A DNA stretch of 64,000 bases from Evernia prunastri (lineage: Eukaryota; Ascomycota; Lecanoromycetes; Lecanorales; Parmeliaceae): assembly GCA_003184365.1 (NCBI GenBank), contig NKYR01000056.1, positions 62,001-126,000 on the forward strand, written 5' to 3'. Positions 1 through 12,484 of the stretch are shown here, piece by piece. The notes beneath the pieces were generated by a model. It did no database searches, was not told the DNA's origin, and saw nothing but the letters and a program-made list of their open reading frames with translations. A program made the translations under genes and the position numbers. The first letter of the stretch is position 1, and each line of letters begins with the position of its first letter.

Positions 1-70
1 ATTGCAAGAGCCCGAGATATGCATGAGCGAAGGTATAAATCAAAGTGGTCATGACCACGGTTAGGATCAT
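1..70 (-). CDS. possible 5' end of a gene running off the left edge
   Basis: An ATG at 70 on the minus strand opens a frame that stays open to the window edge. It begins with about 20 mostly hydrophobic residues (MILTVVMTTLIYTFAHAY...), which could be a signal peptide or a membrane segment. Only 23 codons are visible, so it may be chance. No family can be named. Confidence 0.2.
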   Translation of the reverse strand, partial: MILTVVMTTLIYTFAHAYLGLLQ

Positions 71-678
71 CTTCGGAGTTTTCGCTTTGGAAGCTTGACA
101 CTGACACTGTTGTTAAGAAGTTCAGAGCATGAACAGGCTACAGAAGAAGCGCAAATGACCATTTTCTAAGAGAATGGCATGGCGTTGTGCTAATCATTGG
201 CCAGAGAATGACTTATATACATACATCGAATTAACTGCTCACCTTTATCACCTCAAAATCACGGATTACTTCTTTATTCCTCATTTGCACTCTACATTGC
301 ACAACTCGCTCCTGCAGCAACCTACCTCCAATGCTTGCATTATATGAGTTCTCTATTTGATCTCTAATTTGATAGTCGCTCAATTTCCGCAAGGATGTGA
401 TATTTTCCCGAGAGCTGGCTGTCGTGGCTGTATATATTTCGAGATTTCAGAGAAATCGGCATCCTTTGACAATATTGGCCCAAATGATAGCGCAATCTGA
501 GTATGTCAAAGTCATTGGATTGATGTCATAGCCCTTTCAAGACTGAACCAACAAATCCCTGTGTTCGGCAGTAGTCGAGTCATAATGGAAGAATATGCTA
601 AGTGACAGGCTAATTGGGAATGTTTATGAACGCTGTAAAAACGCACGAGTCCCCAGAATATACTCTTTCCTTCACTCC
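71..678. other. intergenic, no gene seen
   Basis: This is the downstream side of the SLM1-like gene and possibly the promoter of the left-edge frame. It is AT-moderate sequence with no long conserved frame, and I see no RNA gene in it. Confidence 0.6.
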
Positions 679-3363
679 TCACAGTGAATCCATGGGGGAA
701 GCGGCCTTGGGAAATTCCCCAGGTACGTGCAATTCGCTGATTGTGGTTACACGGCTCCCCAGCGATGGTCTACTTGCCAGATCTCCAATTGGTGACCCTG
801 GATCAGAGGCATGTATGCTCAAGTCACCAACAACCGGCAAAGTGCTTTGATTGGCAGTGTTATTCGTGCCACTTAAAGTGGATGGGAAAGCGGCAAAGAT
901 AGCTCCTTGAATAGGCGGCCGTCCTGACTCCTGAGTGGCAGTAGGAACAGCTTGCAGACCTGACCGGTCCTCAAGAGCAGCTGGCCCCGTATGTTTTACC
1001 TCGTGTCGGTCGGCATCAACCCCAACAGCACCGACTGCTCCACCTCCTGCTCCGATCAGCCAGCCACCGTACTTGCTATCATGTCTTTCTACGTGAAAGG
1101 GCAATGACCGTGGTGTGGGATCGCTCTGTTGCTGATGATGAGCGACGGAGCCTGAACCGTCATGTGAAATGATGCTCTGGGCTTGTTCTATTGGATGTCG
1201 GCGCTCAGTAGCTACCGTGGCCAAGTTCGTTTCATTCTCCAATAGCACTCCTTTGAGACCCTGCTTTGATGCCATTGGAGAGTACGAATCGATCGCAAGT
1301 GGCGCTACAGATGTACCGTCTAGCTCTTGACTCGGGGCGTCTGTCTTATCATCATCAGCCTGGACCTGCCGCCCGGAACTACCAAAAGGAACACCAGATC
1401 CCGGGAGCGCGCCGGCAGCTGCAATCATCTCACGGTCGCCTGTGGAGCTGGACGGACTAGAAGGGGAAACGGGCACTTGTGAGTCTCGATTGATCTTCAA
1501 AGCACTCGGGAAACGCCCACCTGGATTAGGGCGCTGTGGGAGCTTTTCCACTGGGATTGGTGTTTCGACTTCGGAAGCGGTTGCAGAATATGGAACCTCG
1601 TCTGCTTCATCCTCATCCATGCCGCCATCGCTGCTGATAGAGCCTGCTTTATGGCTGCCTGCACTTACACTCCGTGCATGAGACCGTCGAATGAACTCCC
1701 TGCGTTCTGCGCCGGTCTTTTCAGTCAGGCTTTTGATGTCGGAAAACCAGGCGAGCATAGTTTCGTGAGACTCGGCTCTGAATACCCATGCGTGTCCTCG
1801 ATGCATACCGCCACTCTGACGTCCTTTGAGCATGAATTTGTGGGAGGTGGAGCTGGCGTCCGAATGTGAGCCAAGTTTCTGGTCTGCGAGTGGCAGAGAC
1901 ATAACTGGCGCTTGGCTAGATATCCGGTCCGGCGACTTGAACTCATGGAGATGCGTTGTAGATAGCACATACCTACGCTAAGTCAATGAAGGCATTTCTC
2001 GTGGAAGTACAACAATCAACCTACCATCCAGGCGTGTAACTTTTCAAGTACTTGCTCTTCCGCTCAAGCATCCCTGCCTTGACTTCTGAGGCAGCCGCAT
2101 CGTCTTTCCCTGGGTACGTAATGTTCTCGACCCTGCGTACTGGGAGCCTGGGGTCCACGAAGTGCTCATTGCTGTCAACGAAAGCGTTCCATTCAAAGTC
2201 TTTTGGGATAGCCAGAGGACCACTTCGGAGTCTCTCAACAGCCTCATACGCCTCGTCCGCTTCTCTCTTAATGATTCCCGCATATGCGTTGTAAGCTTTT
2301 TGAATCTCTCCCATGACAATTGACTCGAGTTCTCGACCAGAGCTTTCGAGATTCAAGAATGCCTGGACAGTCAGCATGAGTCCATTGCGAAAGTTTTGCA
2401 TTTTAGAGACATACCCTATGCAGATAATTCTCCTCTTCGATCTGTCTCCCCAATTGCCGGTCAACTCCAAGTCTGATCAGATAAGGATCGTTCTTCACGT
2501 CCACATTCGCAGCACCCAAAGCGTCCTGCAGCTCCCGTACTGCCCTCCTGGTCCCCTCGGTTTCCTTTTCTACCCCATTCTTAAAATCACCTGAAAGGCC
2601 TTTGATCTCCTTGATCTTTTGGCCAAGATCACTCCGGAGGCCTGTGAGCTGCACAATTACATCTTCTTCGATGGACTTGGCCTTATTCCCTTCAGTTATG
2701 GATTGTTTATGGAAGTCCCTCAAAACATATATAGCGTCACCTATTCCTCCTTCTGATACGAATTGGGGAGGAGTAGGAATGTTTGTAATGACGTTCGAAA
2801 CTGTAAAGAGAGATTTGGAGCGGGCGTCGTAGGATTTTTGGATATCCCGAAAGTAGGTGATTAAATCTTTGAGCACTTTCCGCCAAACTGACATTTAGGA
2901 GTATTAGCATATATCCTCTTTGTAGCTCGTTTGTTCATGCCGCATGATGGGACCCACCCTGGAACCTATTCGCTAAGATATCTGTAGGGTTTCCAGTCGT
3001 GGGTACAGGGGTGAAGAAGGCGCTGTTCATCTCCGATCCGAGTCCAACCACATCTTCTGCGAAAGTCAAGCTTTTTACGCTCCCTGGACGACTGTCTTTT
3101 CTGCTCCCGCTTCGCTTCAAACTATTCTTCCTACTGAGTGACTGTCGCTTTTTGAGAGTGCCTCCACGCGAAGGCGTTAAAGTCTGTGACTGGGACATAG
3201 AAGTAGCATGTTGAGTATCGCCTTCCCCAATTGTAGAGGATCCTGTGGGACGGGTCATGGCGGTTTCGTCAAGGTGCACAGACTGGTTGTGCAAATTCGA
3301 GTGTGAGAGGGGATTGGATCGACCCTGGGCAAGGCCTGTTACCCCGATCTGCCCCTGAGCCAT
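679..3363 (-). CDS. SLM1: SLM1/SLM2-like PI(4,5)P2-binding TORC2 effector (BAR-like plus PH domain)
   Basis: Four exons join cleanly. Exon 1 (from ATG 3363) is a Ser/Lys/Arg-rich disordered leader. Exons 2 and 3 encode a helical F-BAR-like region (VWRKVLKDLITYFRDIQKSY..., then AFLNLESSGRELES...). The exon 3/4 junction restores the start of a PH domain (KYLKSYTPGW|YVLSTTHLHEF), with AWVFRAESHETMLAW further on. The C-terminal about 300 residues are low-complexity and disordered. The whole protein is roughly 800 residues. In yeast, Slm1/Slm2 bind PI(4,5)P2 at eisosomes/MCC, bring Ypk1 to TORC2 and support actin organisation and stress signalling. The order leader, BAR-like, PH, tail matches this family. 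Introns use GT/AG ends. Function is inferred from the family. Confidence 0.88.
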
Positions 3364-4310
3364 TCCACTGTGAACGTTTCATCGTCAGCCTTTACCAGCT
3401 TCATAAGTTCTTTGCGAGGCGCCGATTTGGTAAAAGCCCCCTTAGTGCTGGTCATGTAACCCAGATGACGGGCTTAATAATGAGCTTTTTGTTCTACAAA
3501 CGTACATACCAGACCCGAAAGTGGCTGTTAAAGGGCAAAGTAGTGCGAAACGATAAGCGCGAGTTAATACGCTGCGCCTATGGTGCAGTGATTTTCCCTG
3601 ACTGTGATTGAGAATTAGTGGCTAGTATACGACGAGTGTGAGGTAAGGAAAGATGGAGTATTACCGATTTTCGGGACAAGCACTTGGTCGCAGCGGACAA
3701 TGCTTGGAGTGCCTGCTTCGGAGAGGCTTAAGTGACCGCTTTGCAAAGTATGGGCAAGCCGCGAATAGGCATTGTAGAGGAGTAGGGTGGTTTACGGATG
3801 CCCCCGGCTATAACTTACTGAAGGATTTCAGGATGCTTGAGGAAGGAATACGAGGTCTCTAGGAAAGACGATGAATTGAGTGTAAAGAATACATACAATT
3901 AACGAGGTTACTTGAAAAATACGAGTATCCAACTCCGTATGCCGTACGAGCCAACCTCATGCCTCAATAATAATATGTGCAACAACTAATCATAATAACA
4001 GTAATCTAGTGATGAGAATAACCATCAATTTACGTGTATTAGGTAGCAGCAAGGCAGCCTCAAATCTTTCCTTCCTTCCACCAATCCCAACTTCTGCTAC
4101 TATCATAATCATAATACTACCAATGAGCAAGTCACTGCATTACACTACCTGCTTCATAGAGAATTTTCTGAACCACCACCATTCGACCAGACCTTTGTTT
4201 GTTCTCCCAATTCTCTCTTCTCCCTGTGCCGGCCACTGCTCCTTCACATACTTTGCAGCTGGGAATACACGCCAAATGCCACCCGCCAGGCCGCTATGGT
4301 CAGCTTCATA
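3364..4310. other. intergenic, no gene seen
   Basis: The region lies upstream of the SLM1-like gene and downstream of the threonyl-tRNA synthetase. Short frames here (for example 3653-3862) show no domain, membrane pattern or splice support. The part near 3900-4200 is AT-rich. Confidence 0.6.
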
Positions 4311-7014
4311 CTATATGGAATTAATGAGGCGCCGTTCCTTCCTGAGAGCTTTCAATTTCGCGATGGCCTCATTCAACGGTATCAGTCTTCCTTTCGCTTG
4401 CGTTTCCTGGTCATCCCGGTTACGAATGTTCACAGAGCGCGATTCCTTTTCTTGCGCTCCCACCACTAGCTCATGTTAGCCAAGACACTGCCACCAAGGG
4501 CGTTGTCGAACTTACCAAAGATGAAATTGTATTGCGCCAATTGCCCCATAAGAATCTTCTTCTTCATCGTATTTCCGCTGATGTCAATGTCCGCGTGCAT
4601 CTTCTGAGCTCTGAGTAAGCGCTGCACCTCCTCGACATAATCATTAACCGCTGGCATGACTGGAATAACCAGGACTTGTCGCGGACTTAACCAGAAAGGC
4701 CACTTCCCTGCAAAATGCTCGGTCATGACAGCGATAAACCGTTCAAAACTTCCAACAATCGCACGGTGGATCATAACGGGTCGGGCGCGTCCGGGGCCGG
4801 GCGCTTTCGGTTTAGTCGAGGAACCAGCAGGATCGTCTGGGTTCGCGTCTACTGACTCGTTGGTTTTGGTTTTCGAGCCTGTCTCTGCAGTCATGTATTC
4901 TAACCCGAAATTTTGTGGAAGCTGGAAATCAAGCTGGATCGTAGCGCACTGGAACTCTCTCTTCAAAGCGTCAGATATCCCAATATCAATCTTGGGTCCA
5001 TAAAATGCACCATCTCCTTCATTAAGCTCCCATTGCCCACCGCCGGACGCAGTAAATTCGTTCAGAGCTTCTTTGAGCTTAGATTCTGCGACGTCCCAGG
5101 TCTCGAGATCTCCAAGGTATTTCTCCGGCCGCGTTGAAAGTTCGAGCTTGAAAGGGAACCCGAAAAGCCCGTAGACACATTTGAGGAAATCAAATAGTCC
5201 CTCAATCTCTTGGGTTATCTGTCAAAAAGTCACTTCGTCTCCACATGAACATATTGGCAAGTAGCTTACCTGGTCTTGAGTACAAAAGATGTGGGTGTCG
5301 TCTTGCTGGAATCTTCGTACTCTGGTCATGCCATTGAGGGCACCAGACGCCTCGTTCCTATGTAAAACACCGAAGTCGGCCATTCTGAACGGCAATTCGC
5401 GGTAACTCCGTTCCCTGTGACCGAATATAATACAGTGCCCTGGACAGTTCATTGGCTTTAAAGCCCACTTTTTCTTCTCGACTTCGAGGCTGAACATGTC
5501 ATCTCGATAATGCTGCCAATGACCCGACGTTTTCCATAAGTCAACGTCATACATATTGGGAGATTGTACTTCCTGGTATCCACGCTTTTGATATTCAGAG
5601 CGCAGTAATTTCTGGAGAGCGTTGAAGATGATAGTCCCGTGCGGCAGAAGAAAAGCATTGCCGGGAGAGACTTCATCAAAGAAGAACAGCTCTTGCTCGG
5701 CACCAATCTTACGGTGATCTCGCTTAGATGCCTCTGCCAAGAACTCCTTGTGTTCTGTCATCTGTTTCTTCTCTGGAAAAGCAACGCCGTATATCCGCTG
5801 CAGCGAATCGTCGTTCTTATCTCCTCGAAAGTAGCATGACGAATTCTAGATGAGTCAACCGTCTGCATATGCCTCATTTATGATAATTTTCACCAACCTT
5901 CATGATCTGAAAAGCCTTGATTTTCCCTGTATTTTGGATATGAGGCCCAAGACATAGATCTACCAAGGTTCCACACTTGTACACAGTGCTTCCTTCAGGA
6001 GGAAGAAGATTCTCGATGTAGTACATTTTATACTTGCTGTAACTAAACATTCCTTTCAGGTCGGGAATTGACACGTGCAGTCTCTCGAAGGGCTGCTTCT
6101 CCTTGAAATAACCTGCTGCCCTTTTTTCCAAGGGTGTCCAGTCTGCCTCCTTCACCACTTGTCTAATCATCGTCAGCATGATGATTCCGTCTCGTCTTCG
6201 GATGACTAGCTTACCCTTCGGATATTGCCATATCATAAAAAAACCCTTGCTCGACGGGCGGGCCGTGTGACAATAGGCAATTGAATTGATGTTCGCAAGC
6301 TTCCCCTAAGACATGGGCGCTAGAATGCCAGAAGACATTTCGACCTTCGGCAGAGGAGAAGGGAACATAGCTGACCCGACACCCATATTCCAACGGTCTA
6401 TCAAGATCCCAGAGCTCTTTGCCGTCTACTTTTGCAATAACAACATCGCTACTGACATCTTTGTCCACATGCTTAAGGAAAGACCCTGGAGTAGACTCCC
6501 ATGCTTTTGCAGCGACGGGCATTGCGGCTCTTGGTTTACCCTGCTTGTCTAATCCAAGGTCAAGGACAACGTTGATCTGTGGTTTCGCGTTCTCTAGGAT
6601 CTCAGCATGACGTTGGCGCTTGAGCCTATCAAAAAGCTCGTTGCGTCGTATGATGAAACCTGGGAGCCTGGTAGGCATTGCTTGGTTTACAGCACTTATT
6701 GAAGATGCCGATTTTTCTTTAGAGACCTGGGAATCTGAGACGCCTTTGGGCTGCGGCTGTCCAGCTTTTAGCCCGCCCATGGAGATTTTCTTGGATCGTT
6801 CAAACTTGGAACCTTGAGCATTGGACTCTGGCTGTAACTGTGCAGCTTCCAAATCACTTTTTAAATGCTGTTTGGCATGTGAAGACATGGGGGGCGATGA
6901 ATTTGAGGGGTTGGATCGCGGTTCCACAGCTGGGTCACCCGCAGCTGAGCGAATTGCTAAATCATTGCGTGTTTCATAGGATCCAGCAGCTTCTCCTTTC
7001 GCTCGTGTTTCCAT
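4311..7014 (-). CDS. THS1: threonyl-tRNA synthetase
   Basis: This class II synthetase charges tRNA-Thr. The start at 7014 (METRAKGE...) gives a long disordered N-terminal extension. A TGS-like region, the editing domain with HSSAHVL (H-x3-H) and LCLGPH (C-x3-H) metal ligands, the catalytic core (MNCPGHCIIFGHRERSY, LHRNEASGALNGMTRVRRF, QQDDTHIFC) and the anticodon-binding domain (SPRQVLVIPVMP) follow. The total is about 800 residues. The last exon is recovered only by removing an intron at 4466-4515: NFIF|VVGAQEKESR then runs to a stop at 4311, and without that splice the protein would lack the conserved VVG strand and the C-terminal helix. Other introns lie near 5220-5275, 5760-5900 and 6180-6220. 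The gene is head-to-head with GAR1, 177 bp apart, so two translation-related genes share one promoter region. It is probably the cytosolic enzyme. Confidence 0.96.
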
Positions 7015-7191
7015 TGCTTACTGCTCCACGGCGGTTTGACTCATATTAAAAGTGTGAGACAGGCGAGACAAGAGAACGTTTGAATTGATGCCGAAATTTA
7101 CTAGCGGCTTGGCAATACCCCGAACACTCCGAAAACCAAATGACAAAATGACAGTTAATTACTCACGTTGAAAAACATCATCGATATCACT
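7015..7191. promoter_or_regulatory. bidirectional promoter between threonyl-tRNA synthetase and GAR1
   Basis: Only 177 bp separate the two divergent start codons, so both promoters and both 5' leaders must lie here. No single factor site can be named from the sequence. Confidence 0.6.
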
Positions 7192-8042
7192 ATGTCTTTC
7201 CGCGGTGCACACCGAGGACGAGGAGGTAGTTTTGGTGGGAATCGAGGTGGAGCCGGAGCACGAGGTAGTATGTTAGATCGGTCCAAGCTACGCAATGCGA
7301 CTGGGACGCTGATCCTTACAGGTCGTAGCGGTTTTCAGCAGTCGTATGGACCACCAGCAGCTGTATTAGGTTCGCAGACCTCATTGAGAGGTACAGCATC
7401 TGTTCACTGACCGCATATAGAGATGGGGTCCTTCGTCCATGCGTGCGAAGGCGAATTGGTCTGCGAATCCGTCAACCCAAAGCTGCCATACTTTAATGCC
7501 CCGATCTACCTAGAGAATAAGGCCAGTCGTGGGAACTATACCTTGCTTTGTCCAAACTAATGATGTCTCAGACTTCAATCGGCAAGGTCGACGAAGTCCT
7601 GGGCCCAATTAACCAGGTCTTCTTTACAATTAAGCCGCAGGACGGTATCGTTGCAACATCGTTCAAGGCTGGAGATAAATTCTACATCGGAGGGGATAAA
7701 CTTTTACCACTGGAGAAGTGCATTGGCCTTCATCGGATCTCAGGGAGCACACGCTGACCCCTTTTTTGTAGGTTTCTACCAAAACCCAAACCACCTCCAG
7801 GTGCTTCGAAACCAAAGCGCGCAGGTGGTAATTCAAGAGGTGCACCCATACGTGGAGGCCGTGGTGGGGGACGAGGCGCTTCGAGAGGTGCGCCGAGAGG
7901 CCGAGGATGCTTTGGTGATAGGGCACGAGGGGGGGTGGGTGCTAGGGGAGGAGGAAGAGGAGCAGGCTTCGGTGCTGGAAGAGGGAGCCGAGGCGGCAAT
8001 CCAAACTTCACGAGGCCTGGCTCTCGTGGGCGCGGATCATAA
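7192..8042 (+). CDS. GAR1: H/ACA snoRNP subunit GAR1
   Basis: GAR1 is a core protein of H/ACA ribonucleoproteins, which guide rRNA pseudouridylation in the nucleolus. The start at 7192 gives MSFRGAHRGRGGSFGG, an N-terminal RGG segment. The central GAR1/Naf1 fold is SFVHACEGELVCES, LPYFNAPIYLENK, IGKVDEVLGPINQVFF and DKFYIGGDKLLPLEK. The last exon begins FLPKPKPPPGASKPK and continues as a long RGG/GGR tail ending at 8042. An upstream in-frame ATG at 7168 would add MKNIIDIT and seems less likely. Four introns are needed. The one at 7522-7571 must begin with GC rather than GT to keep ENK and IGKVDEV in frame. The last intron (about 7720-7771) joins LEK to FLPKPK. Confidence 0.95.
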
Positions 8043-9758
8043 TTTATCAGGCCTGGCGTTGCGGCAAAAGGCGTTTCTGCACGGGAAAATACCCACAATG
8101 AAGGTACTCAATTACTCTACCGTCATAAAGTGCGTTGAACAAAGTCCACGTGGAACCTGATATTCCCTTAAATGCCAATGTACACCAGACTCACCATCTT
8201 GGAGTCAAGGGTGACCGTCGCCCTACGGGCAGTAGCTAAAACGGATCAAGATCTGAAGAAAGAGATTGGATGGTTTGGGGGGGGGGAGAGTGAGAAAAGA
8301 TGGAGAAAACAGCACTGGCACTCAATATGTGTCCAGGGAATCTCACTTCATCGATGCAGCTAATCATCGCCGTTCGCTGCTTGAGGTGAAAAGCTTCTAG
8401 ATCCGAGATCAGATACCTAAAAACTGAAATAAATTGGTACGGGTGGCGACGACGGCTCAATGCTTTGACAGACCTCGTGGCCCATCCACAAGACGACAAA
8501 AGAGGTCGCACAATTTGCACATACTCGCTCGAGTGAATGTACGAAGCCCATTCTTTGTACTGATGTAGCAGGATCGGAAATTATGCCCTCCTTTCATCGA
8601 CTCTGCCACACGGATCTGACTCTCGTCAACTTTGCCTTCCCATTCATGAAGATGATTTAGTAGATTTACAAGACTTCTAGATGTCTCAAATTCACATTAT
8701 TCACAGAAAAGAAGTGGACTTGAGGCCCTTGCCGGGTAGTGTTTGCCAACTAGAAGCAAGAATGCGTGGCCATTGTCCAAAAGCTTAAGTTTTTGTCAAG
8801 TTGACCGAATTCTGATAGCTTGCAGCTCTTGTCTTCAACATCCGCAATTGCAAAGCAGCTAGGATCATCTTGCGTACTAGTCCTTGATAGCCATCATCTT
8901 GTGACTCCAGGTATCCTGAACAGCTATCCTGCCAACCATGAGAACTCTGAGGCATCGAAGGAACTCTTCATCTCTCTCCAAAAAAAAAAAGGAAAAAAAA
9001 GGAAAAAAAAGAGGCAGTGTTTACACCAGCAGCAATATTCTGAGACACATGCGCATTCAACGTAATGATCAATTGCTCTCTGATGTCTACCTTTGGATGT
9101 CATGGCCTTAGAGTGGTTTGTAAATAAGGTATTTTCTGCAAGAATCAATTTGAGAGTGGATCTATAAAGGTAGGCAAAGGTATCCATCAGTGTATGGAGA
9201 CGCTTCATGAGAGAAGAACCCTCGGTGTTTCTGTGAGGACGCAATTGTCTGCTCTAAGCGTATGAATACTATAACAACCCTTCATAGCGAAGGTATATCG
9301 AACGAGTCCGCTGGAGCATGAGCAATCCTTGCCTGCCATTCAAAACCTCCACTTGTGGAAGTATTTTCGCGCTAAGCAAGAAATCGACAAACTGCAATAC
9401 CGTGAGCGTGATAAGGTTCCTATGTCGAGTATGGTCGCCCGTGCAGGCGGTTGCGGCGAAACAACATTTAAAGCTCTCAACCTTAGCAGTTGTTGAAGTA
9501 CACTTGGCGGTAAGGGCAGCGAATTTTGAAGGAGCTTACACCAGCCATAGTAGGGAGGGAGCCCAAGATTGTCACGTTGGTGGGGTGTCACCTTGCGCCA
9601 GCTAAAGCGGCAACGCCCGCGCCGGGTGAGTCGAGTAGAGTGCATTGTCTTGTAACGCTAAGGTGCTCGTTGTTATCAAATGACCGAATATATCTCTTCA
9701 TGTGTACCATTGAATCTGTAATACCTAATTCATATACCTCCCAATCACCCTCATCATC
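8043..9758. other. intergenic with homopolymer tracts, no gene seen
   Basis: About 1.7 kb between GAR1 and SEC14. It has a run of ten G at 8277-8286 and an A-rich tract (A-runs broken by GG) at about 8981-9011. Short frames on both strands show no conserved pattern. The part just before 9759 is the SEC14 promoter and leader. Confidence 0.6.
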
Positions 9759-10930
9759 ATGGCCTCTGAGTTGAAGACCGATTCTAAGTACGACGACTAT
9801 GAATACCCCACCACAAGCCCTAATGTTCAGAGCGGCCATCCAGGACATACAACGCCAGAGCAAGATGCTCAGGTCTTCCAGCTGCGCACACAATTAGAAC
9901 AAGCAGGCTATACAGAACGATTGGATACCTTATGCATGGTTAGTCCTGTGATTGAAATGTCTCGGCCCTGTGCATCTTTGACACTCAGTAGCTCAGGTTT
10001 CTACGTGCACGAAAGTTCAATGTCGACCAAGCCAAGCAGATGTGAGTACCTGTCCTTCAGATCTATGAATGTGGGCTGAGGAGTCATACGAGGTTCATGG
10101 ACTGCGAAAAATGGCGAAAAGACTTTGGTGTCGACGAGCTCGTGCGAACCTTTGATTACGCAGAGAAGCCGAAAGTCTTTGAGTACTACCCTCAATACTA
10201 TCATAAAACGGACAAGGTGAATCCGAGGAGGCTCTACTAGTGCGGACACCGAACTGATGGCCTGAAAGGAGGGGCGGCCAGTCTACATCGAGCAATTGGG
10301 CAAAATCGACCTTGCCGCAATGTACAAGATCACTACTGCCGAACGAATGCTGCAAAATCTTGTCGTTGAGTACGAGAAGCTTGCTGATCCTCGCCTGCCC
10401 GCCTGTTCACGGAAGTCTGGACAGCTGCTCGAGACCTGTTGCACCATAATGGATCTCAAAGGGGTCGGTATCTCCAAAGTGAGCTCCGTGTACGGCTATG
10501 TCAAACAGGCTTCGGCAATTTCCCAGAACTACTATCCTGAGCGATTGGGCAAGCTCTATCTGATAAATGCGCCCTGGGGATTTTCCTCTGTCTTTAGCGT
10601 TGTAAAAGGCTTTCTTGACCCTGTGACTGTTCAAAAGATCCACGTTCTAGGAAGTGGTTATCAAACCGAGCTACTTGGACAAGTACCGAAGCAGAATCTG
10701 CCAAAGCTTTTTGGTGGAACCTGTGCGTGCGAAGGCGGCTGCGCTTTGAGCGATGACGGTCCTTGGTAAGTGCCCACATGTCTTCGTTTACTTTTAATTG
10801 ATCATCTTGTTATTACAGGCAGGACCGTAAGTGGACCAGAGCACCAAAATGGGCGCGGTCCGAAGGAGAAGATTCAAAGGCGAGTCAGCCAACCAGCACT
10901 ACTTCTGCTGCTCAGCCTCAAACTGGTTGA
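9759..10930 (+). CDS. SEC14: SEC14-type phosphatidylinositol/phosphatidylcholine transfer protein
   Basis: Sec14 exchanges PI and PC and supports vesicle formation at the Golgi. Exon 1 from ATG 9759 is an acidic leader followed by the CRAL-TRIO N-terminal helices. The first intron ends at a TAG acceptor, giving LRFLRARKFNVDQAKQM, the family's hallmark. The next exons give MDCEKWRKDFGVDELV, YYPQYYHKTDK|EGRPVYIEQLG, and the lipid-binding body with YYPERLGKLYLINAPWGF and VKGFLDPVTVQKIHVLG, then LPKLFGGTCACEGGC. The final intron joins GPW to QDRKWTRAPKWA, and the frame ends at 10930 with a Ser/Thr/Gln tail. All introns are GT-AG. The length (about 310-320 residues) matches yeast Sec14. The gene converges on Mis14. 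Confidence 0.95.
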
Positions 10931-11275
10931 GGCCTATGGAACAGGCAGGGAAATTCAAAGGCGCACGAAACGCAGCATTGAGTTATTATATTGGTAAGAG
11001 GGTCAAGAGAGTCAGCACTCAATTGTCAGTCCCGAGACCTAGACATCGGTCGAAATGGACAGTGAAGGAAAGAGCGGTGGCCAGCTGGGGGCTTTCCTGT
11101 CAAGCAGTCGTCAAACCCCCATTAGACATGCAATGCATTATAGAGCTCACAAAACCAGTTCTTTCTGGTTCGTAAATCCCACTGCGTTCGAGAGACCATA
11201 CGCAAGGGGAGTCTTTGGTTACTACCAGGTGACCTTAATGCCAATTCGCCATGTTACGCCAGCATCTTGCAACAT

Positions 11276-12002
11276 CTACATTCCCTTCACAACCTTTACT
11301 GCCTTCTCTGCTCGTTCTAACTTGGCCAAAACGCTTGGAACTTTCCCGAGTTCCAACAGTCCATCTGTCCCTTTTCTCCACGTCCTCTTTACCTCGTCTT
11401 TTGGCTTGAATGTTCCCGCATCGAGATTCTCCAGGTCCAGTTGTACACTCTTCAATTCTCCCCCCTCCTCCGATTCCTTCTCCCTGGCTACCTCGGCTTC
11501 CAAACGTTCGACGTATCCTCTCGCTGCTGCCCCTGGCGCATCCCTTCTCAATTCAGCTACACGTGTGGATTGAGTATCGAGTTCTGCATATAGGGTACGT
11601 AGTTTCTCGGCGAGTCGGGGATCGTAAGTTTCGTAGTTGCTATTGTCGTCCGGTATGTTGACTTCAGAGGCGGGATTGGGGCGTAAGAGGGTAGGTGAGG
11701 GGTCAAAACCGTTGAGTGTCAGGGATGGCAGGGCGAGATTGAGCGTCTGAACTATGTACTACAGCCGCAGTCGCGATCAGCGGGGCAGACTCTGAAGTAA
11801 TTAGCATACAAGTAGCAGAAGAGAAGTTTACCTCTTGCACAAGCTCCTCTACCTTCGACCTGTACGCGTCTTCACCTTCTGGGGCGGCTGACGGAGGTAT
11901 GGCAAGATCAAGTTTCCGCCGAGCAGCAGTCTTGATGTTGTTAAATAGGTAGATCAGATCTGAAGGCGACTGGAGATCGATTTTGCGGTGATGGGCGTCC
12001 AT
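11276..12002 (-). CDS. mis14: kinetochore protein Mis14/Nsl1 (MIND complex)
   Basis: Start at 12002: MDAHHRKIDLQSPSDLIYLF, then NIKTAARRKLDLAIPPSA, the conserved Mis14 N-terminal signature. One intron (about 11727-11832) joins VEELVQE to TLNLALPSLTLNGFDPSP. The rest is a charged helical region (DPRLAEKLRTLYAELDTQ..., RGYVERLEAEVAREKESEE) ending at 11276 after KVVKGM. In yeast and fission yeast this subunit belongs to the MIND/Mis12 complex that links centromeric chromatin to the Ndc80 complex. The length (about 205-210 residues) fits the family. The call rests on the N-terminal signature and overall layout. Confidence 0.82.
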
Positions 12003-12484
12003 GTTTGAAAGCGCAGCGTTGGTATAGCGAGGTAAATGAGAATGGGGTCACCAATTCAAGAGATAAGCATCCTTAGCCGGAGATCTCAAGAGTTTCATGG
12101 CCAACGAGCGACGAGCGTGAAGTGAATTTGCTGTCGTAGCAAAGTAGTTGACCGGTACCTTAGGCGCTTCTCTTGTTTACAGTCGGGTCCCGGGCCCCCC
12201 TTGGCGTAGAGTAGCCCCTCAGGCGGACATTTCGAGTACGTCCGGTGATCTAGCAACATCAGTTTAACTAAATCAAGTCATCAGTCCCCCCTTTACAACT
12301 TATTGTTCATTCTGCTTCTCTGGCATCAGAGTGAATACATATTGTAGCTGCTTTTAATTAAGGTGAAGACACTGGTAGAGTAGGTACTGAAATGCTCTGT
12401 AGATGCGCTTCGGTCTGATCGAACAAGTAGGACCTCGCAAACTTCAATATCAGAAAATAAGAAACCCTCTTCACCATAGAATCA

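Noticed and set aside
7730..8098. 122-codon Pro-rich minus-strand frame
   Set aside because: Antisense of the RGG tail of GAR1; Gly/Arg codons read backwards as Pro/Ala.
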